Source of the DNA: Chitinophagaceae bacterium
Lineage (GTDB): Bacteria > Bacteroidota > Bacteroidia > Chitinophagales > Chitinophagaceae
Direction: 5' to 3'
Assembly: GCA_025924755.1 (NCBI GenBank)
Contig: JAICHT010000117.1
Location: forward strand, 1-10,162
Length of the DNA stretch: 10,162 nucleotides
Position numbers and translations under genes: made by a program
Part shown: in pieces, positions 6,824-10,162 of the stretch
How positions within the stretch are numbered: the stretch's first letter is position 1
Layout of the letters: each line of letters begins with the position of its first letter
The notes under the pieces: model-generated
Told to the model about the DNA's origin: nothing
The model's database searches: none
What the model saw: the letters and a program-made list of their open reading frames with translations, nothing else

Positions 6824-8392
6824 ATGCAGGAACAGCAAACCTTATGGCAATTTATAGCGCAACAGTGGGATAAGCTGTTAAGCCAGACCATCACGCATAT
6901 TGGCCTCACCTTTATATCGCTGTTTATTGCTATTCTCATTGGCTTGCCATTAGGCATACTTATTTCAAAAAAAAGAAAACTGGCAGGTGGAGTATTAAGC
7001 ATCGCGGGCATCTTGCAAACCATTCCCAGTATTGCACTTTTAGGGTTTATGATTCCGCTATTAGGTATCGGGCCACTGCCCGCTATTGCCGCTCTTTTTT
7101 TATATGCGCTGTTACCTATCATCCGAAATACGTATACCGGCATTACCGGCGTAGACGCTGCCATAAAAGACGCTGCCAAAGGAATGGGCATGAGCTATCA
7201 ACAAATACTATTTAAAGTAGAACTGCCACTAGCCATGCCCGTTATACTGGCTGGAGTGCGTACGGCTACGGTTATCAATGTAGGTGTTGCTACATTGGCG
7301 GCTTATATTGCCGCTGGGGGATTGGGTGAATTTATTTTTGGCGGTATTTCGCTAAACAACACGAATATGATATTGGCAGGCGCTATACCCGCAGCCTTGC
7401 TGGCAATACTATTTGATTTTTTACTATCCCGGCTACAAAAATTGAAATTACAAAATTCACAAAAAGCGTTGTGGGCGTTGCCTTTGGTGCTGTTTGTCTT
7501 TTCTTCTTTTTATATCATACCCAATGGACTTACTAAAATACTGGCGGGTTTTACACCGGAGTTTATGGGGCGGCAAGATGGTTATTTAGGATTGAAATCG
7601 AAGTACAACTTGCATATTCCTGTTGTAGTAATTGGCGATGCGGTAATGTATAAAGCGGCCTACGAAAAAAAGCTGGACGTGATCAGCGGTTATAGTACCG
7701 ATGGAAGATTGAAGGCTTTTGGCCTGGTAGTATTGCAGGATGATAAAACCATTTTTCCACCCTACTATGCAGCGCCTTTAGTACGAAATGAAACACTACA
7801 GCAGTATCCCGAACTTGAAAATACACTTAACTTATTAGCCGGCACTATTACTGATTCTATCATGACTGATTTGAATTATAGAGTTGATTACCTGAAGCAA
7901 TCACCCGAAAAAGTAGCCAAAGACTTTTTGGTGTCGAAAGGGTTGTATAGAGCTCCGCAGCAAGGAAACAAAGGAATGGTCCGCATGGGTTCAAAAATAT
8001 TTGGCGAGCAATATATTCTTACCAGTATGTATAGTATGTTGATACAGGGATATACGAATCTAAAAGTGGAAACAAAAACCGGTCTGGGCGGTACTAAAAT
8101 TTGCTTTGATGCACTTACCAATAACCAAATAGATTTTTACCCGGAATATACCGGTACCGGGCTGCTGGTAATTTTGCATCCCACCACACAGCAAATAGGT
8201 GCAATTATTGATAATAAGGAAAAAGTATATCAGTTTGTACAGCAAGGCTTTCAAAAGCAGTACCATCTTACCTGGTTAAAACCCATTGGCTTTAATAATG
8301 CGTATGCGTTAATGATGCGAAAAAAACAAGCAGCCCGTTTGCACATCCGAACCATATCCGATTTAAAACGTTATGTAACCACCAATCAATAA
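6824..8392 (+). CDS. OpuCB/EgtU-like permease fused to a circularly permuted substrate-binding domain
   Basis: Membrane subunit and binding protein of the importer in one 522-residue chain. Residues about 20-205 are an OpuCB-type permease with several membrane helices and the ATPase-contacting EAA loop (DAAIKDAAKGMGMS, 111-124). A further hydrophobic helix at about 215-233 leads outside the membrane to the OpuAC-type binding domain. The halves of that domain are in reversed order: 241-373 (FTPEFMGRQDGYLGLK, VISGYSTDGRLKAF, DDKTIFPPY, VAKDFLVSKGL) is the segment that is normally C-terminal, and 384-518 (VRMGSKIFGEQYIL, GLGGTKICFDAL, IDFYPEYTGTG, WLKPIGFNNAYAL, TISDLKRY) is the normally N-terminal one; a short linker (374-383) joins the original ends. 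The frame is unbroken and both halves keep the family motifs, so this looks like a functional permuted protein. The architecture is that of EgtU, the ergothioneine importer; egtB follows after one base. Confidence 0.9.
   Translation: MQEQQTLWQFIAQQWDKLLSQTITHIGLTFISLFIAILIGLPLGILISKKRKLAGGVLSIAGILQTIPSIALLGFMIPLLGIGPLPAIAALFLYALLPIIRNTYTGITGVDAAIKDAAKGMGMSYQQILFKVELPLAMPVILAGVRTATVINVGVATLAAYIAAGGLGEFIFGGISLNNTNMILAGAIPAALLAILFDFLLSRLQKLKLQNSQKALWALPLVLFVFSSFYIIPNGLTKILAGFTPEFMGRQDGYLGLKSKYNLHIPVVVIGDAVMYKAAYEKKLDVISGYSTDGRLKAFGLVVLQDDKTIFPPYYAAPLVRNETLQQYPELENTLNLLAGTITDSIMTDLNYRVDYLKQSPEKVAKDFLVSKGLYRAPQQGNKGMVRMGSKIFGEQYILTSMYSMLIQGYTNLKVETKTGLGGTKICFDALTNNQIDFYPEYTGTGLLVILHPTTQQIGAIIDNKEKVYQFVQQGFQKQYHLTWLKPIGFNNAYALMMRKKQAARLHIRTISDLKRYVTTNQ
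7544..7942 (+). other. Binding domain, first segment (normally C-terminal half)
   Basis: Residues 241-373 of the permease fusion. In ordinary OpuAC/OpuBC/EgtU domains the GFTPEF...RxDG motif follows the ISDL motif and the domain finishes near V-A-x-x-F-L-x-x-x-G-L. Here GFTPEF comes directly after the anchoring membrane helix and the usual end motif falls in mid-protein. Confidence 0.85.
7973..8377 (+). other. Binding domain, second segment (normally N-terminal half)
   Basis: Residues 384-518 of the permease fusion. It starts with the usual domain opening VRMGSKIFGEQYIL and runs through the YPEYTGT and GFNNAYAL motifs to TISDLKRY, where the protein ends four residues later, exactly at the place where an ordinary domain would continue into GFTPEF. 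Confidence 0.85.
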
Positions 8393-8393
8393 A

Positions 8394-9542
8394 ATGAATT
8401 TACTTCAAGCCTATAAAGCAGTGAGGGCCCATACAGAAGCCATCTGCCAGCCCCTAAAAACAGAAGACTACGTGGTGCAGCCGGTGGTAGATGTAAGCCC
8501 GCCCAAATGGCATATCGGGCATACTACCTGGTTTTTTGAAACGTTTATTTTAAAGCCTTATGCAAAAGAATACCAGGAATATGACCCTAACTACAACTAT
8601 GTTTTTAACAGCTATTACGAAACGGTTGGCAACCGCGTCATTCGCACCGACCGGGGCAATTTAAGCCGGCCTACAGTAGAAGAAATTTATCAGTACCGCC
8701 GTTATGTAGACGTAGCTATGGAAAGTTTTTTGGCCGGTAGTATCTCCAGTGATATTCAGGAATTAGTGGTATTAGGATTACATCATGAGCAACAACACCA
8801 GGAACTATTATATACGGATATTAAATTTATATTAGGCCACAACCCGCTTTTCCCCGCATATACCGATACGAGTATTGAACAAATAGCTGCTAACAACCCA
8901 ACTGAATTTATTACTGTCAAAGCCGGTGTATATGAGATAGGATACCAGGGCGATGGATTTTGTTTTGATAATGAACTGGGGCGACATAAAGTGTACCTGC
9001 CCGATTATAAGATAGCTACGCAATTAGTTACCAATAAAGAGTACCTGGAGTTTATAAACGACGGCGGCTATACTAACTTTCGTTATTGGCATGCCGAAGG
9101 CTGGGACTGGGTAAAAGCAAAAAGCGCCAAAGCGCCCCTTTACTGGCATTTAATTGATGGACAATGGTGTTATTATACCTTAACCGGTTTGCAGTCTGTA
9201 GCGCCTGCACAGCCGCTTTGCCATATTAATTATTACGAAGCTACCGCCTATGCCGCATGGAAAGGCATGCGCTTACCTACCGAAGCTGAGTGGGAAGTAG
9301 CCGCTACGCAATTTGATTGGGGAAGCCGCTGGGAATGGACAGAAAGTGCATACCTGCCTTACCCGGGTTTTAGTAAACAGGAAGGCGCTATTGGCGAGTA
9401 CAACGGAAAGTTTATGGTAAGCCAGATGGTGCTTCGCGGCGCATCGGTAGCTACCCCGCCAAATCATAGCCGTATTACTTACCGCAACTTTTTTCATCCA
9501 TCGCTGCAATGGCAATTTACAGGCATCAGATTAGCTAAATAA
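8394..9542 (+). CDS. egtB: EgtB, ergothioneine biosynthesis non-haem iron sulfoxide synthase
   Basis: Joins the sulfur of cysteine or gamma-glutamylcysteine to hercynine (trimethylhistidine) with O2, giving a sulfoxide intermediate of ergothioneine. The 382-residue protein has an N-terminal DinB-type domain (about 1-150) with the presumed iron ligands His 43 (PPKWHIGHTTWFFE), His 131 and His 135 (HHEQQH), and a C-terminal formylglycine-generating-enzyme-type domain (about 170-382; CFDNELGRHKVYLP, RLPTEAEWEVAA, WEWTESAYLPYPGF, RNFFHPSLQWQFTGIRLA). A tyrosine pair (NSYYE, 74-75) in the DinB domain resembles the type described from Chloracidobacterium thermophilum, which accepts free cysteine; this subtype call is from memory. 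The ATG lies one base after the transporter stop and egtD begins 5 bp after this gene, so co-expression is very likely. No egtA or egtC is seen in the window, consistent with the cysteine route. Confidence 0.93.
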   Translation: MNLLQAYKAVRAHTEAICQPLKTEDYVVQPVVDVSPPKWHIGHTTWFFETFILKPYAKEYQEYDPNYNYVFNSYYETVGNRVIRTDRGNLSRPTVEEIYQYRRYVDVAMESFLAGSISSDIQELVVLGLHHEQQHQELLYTDIKFILGHNPLFPAYTDTSIEQIAANNPTEFITVKAGVYEIGYQGDGFCFDNELGRHKVYLPDYKIATQLVTNKEYLEFINDGGYTNFRYWHAEGWDWVKAKSAKAPLYWHLIDGQWCYYTLTGLQSVAPAQPLCHINYYEATAYAAWKGMRLPTEAEWEVAATQFDWGSRWEWTESAYLPYPGFSKQEGAIGEYNGKFMVSQMVLRGASVATPPNHSRITYRNFFHPSLQWQFTGIRLAK

Positions 9543-9547
9543 AAATT

Positions 9548-10162
9548 ATGAACCGATTTTACCAGGATGTATTGGAAGGTCTTTCTTCCTCTCCCAAGCG
9601 TCTTAGCTCTAAATATTTTTATGATGCAACCGGCGACCAGTTGTTTCAACAAATAATGGCATGCCCGGAATATTACCTCACTAATTGCGAAATGGAAATC
9701 TTTAGCAACCAGGCCCAGGCGCTTGCGGAGACAATACTACAGCAGTATGACGAATTTGATATTATAGAACTCGGTGCCGGAGATGCTGTAAAATCTACGC
9801 ACTTATTAAAATATTTATCGGCCACAGGCCAACACTATACTTACTACCCTATTGATATATCTAAAAATGTGATCCGGCTATTAGAGAATGAAATGCCGCA
9901 ACGGGTGCCGGGTATCCAGCTTCATGGTTTAAATGGTGAATATGGCGCCATGCTGCACGAAGCTGGGAGGTTGTCGTCCCGCAAAAAAGTGGTGCTGTTC
10001 CTGGGCTCTAATATTGGTAATTTAACGCTTAAAGAAGCGGAACAATTTCTTAAGTCCATAAATAGCCAGTTAACACCCGGCGACCTTATTTTGATTGGTT
10101 TTGACTTAAAGAAAAATCCAAAAGTTATATTAGAAGCCTACAATGATAAAGCCGGTATTACC
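9548..10162 (+). CDS. egtD: EgtD, histidine N-alpha-trimethyltransferase (3'-truncated by window edge)
   Basis: SAM-dependent enzyme that trimethylates histidine to hercynine, the first step of ergothioneine synthesis. The first 205 residues are visible (the family is about 320). The start MNRFYQDVLEGLSSSPKRLS and KYFYDATGDQLFQQI at 22-36 are typical, as is PEYYLT (40-45) with the tyrosine pair expected to contact histidine. The SAM-binding glycine loop is IELGAGDAVKSTHLL (73-87), with PIDIS (101-105) after it, then FLGSNIGNL (151-159) with the likely substrate-binding Asn 158, and GFDLKKNPKVILEAYND (184-200). The frame is open to the last base of the window. Start ATG at 9548, 5 bp after the egtB stop, so the two enzymes of the pathway are co-transcribed. 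Confidence 0.95.
   Translation, partial: MNRFYQDVLEGLSSSPKRLSSKYFYDATGDQLFQQIMACPEYYLTNCEMEIFSNQAQALAETILQQYDEFDIIELGAGDAVKSTHLLKYLSATGQHYTYYPIDISKNVIRLLENEMPQRVPGIQLHGLNGEYGAMLHEAGRLSSRKKVVLFLGSNIGNLTLKEAEQFLKSINSQLTPGDLILIGFDLKKNPKVILEAYNDKAGIT

Noticed and set aside
6703..7191. Minus-strand open frame (162 codons) opposite the ATPase/permease junction
   Set aside because: It spans the end of one gene and start of another that are both well supported on the + strand; no domain is recognisable.
7544..8377. Interpretation of the fusion's tail as two separate or broken binding proteins (pseudogene or misassembly)
   Set aside because: The two halves are complementary rather than duplicated, lie in one uninterrupted frame with a plausible linker, and keep all family motifs, so permutation explains them better than decay. 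A misassembly would be unlikely to keep the frame at both joins.

Overview
The window is a stretch of a Bacteroidota chromosome, most likely from the Chitinophagaceae/Sphingobacteriia side of the phylum. The evidence is the gliding-motility genes gldE and gldD beside mutY and ssb, A-rich gene junctions without strong Shine-Dalgarno sequences, a clear TAnnTTTG-type -7 promoter element, and several non-ATG starts. All ten genes lie on the + strand and the gaps between them are short (all under about 125 bp). I saw no tRNA, rRNA, CRISPR array or insertion sequence.

Region 1 (1-3289), housekeeping and gliding block: the 3' part of mutY (adenine DNA glycosylase), ssb (single-stranded DNA-binding protein), a terminator-like hairpin, then gldE (membrane CBS/CorC-type protein, TTG start) overlapping gldD (lipoprotein).

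Region 2 (3290-5787), three less characterised genes: a cysteine-rich DUF3109 protein preceded by a good -7 element, a polysaccharide-deacetylase-like protein of the DUF7033 type (GTG start), and a small DUF427 protein. The gaps between them hold several small dyad sequences that could be terminators or operators.

Region 3 (5854 to the end) is a tight operon: an OpuCA-type ABC ATPase, a permease fused to a substrate-binding domain, egtB (ergothioneine sulfoxide synthase) and egtD (histidine trimethyltransferase, cut by the window edge). The first three genes are separated by a single base, with the same junction CAATAAAATG used twice. The transporter has the architecture of the ergothioneine importer EgtUV (ATPase plus permease/binding-protein fusion), and its position directly ahead of egtB-egtD makes ergothioneine, or a related betaine such as hercynine, the most economical substrate prediction.

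The most striking observation is in the permease fusion. Its substrate-binding domain reads in the wrong order: the half that is normally C-terminal comes first, directly after the transmembrane anchor, and the half that is normally N-terminal follows and ends the protein. This is a circularly permuted binding domain within an intact reading frame. Secondary points are a shortened cysteine spacing in the MutY iron-sulfur loop and an EgtB that looks like the type using free cysteine.
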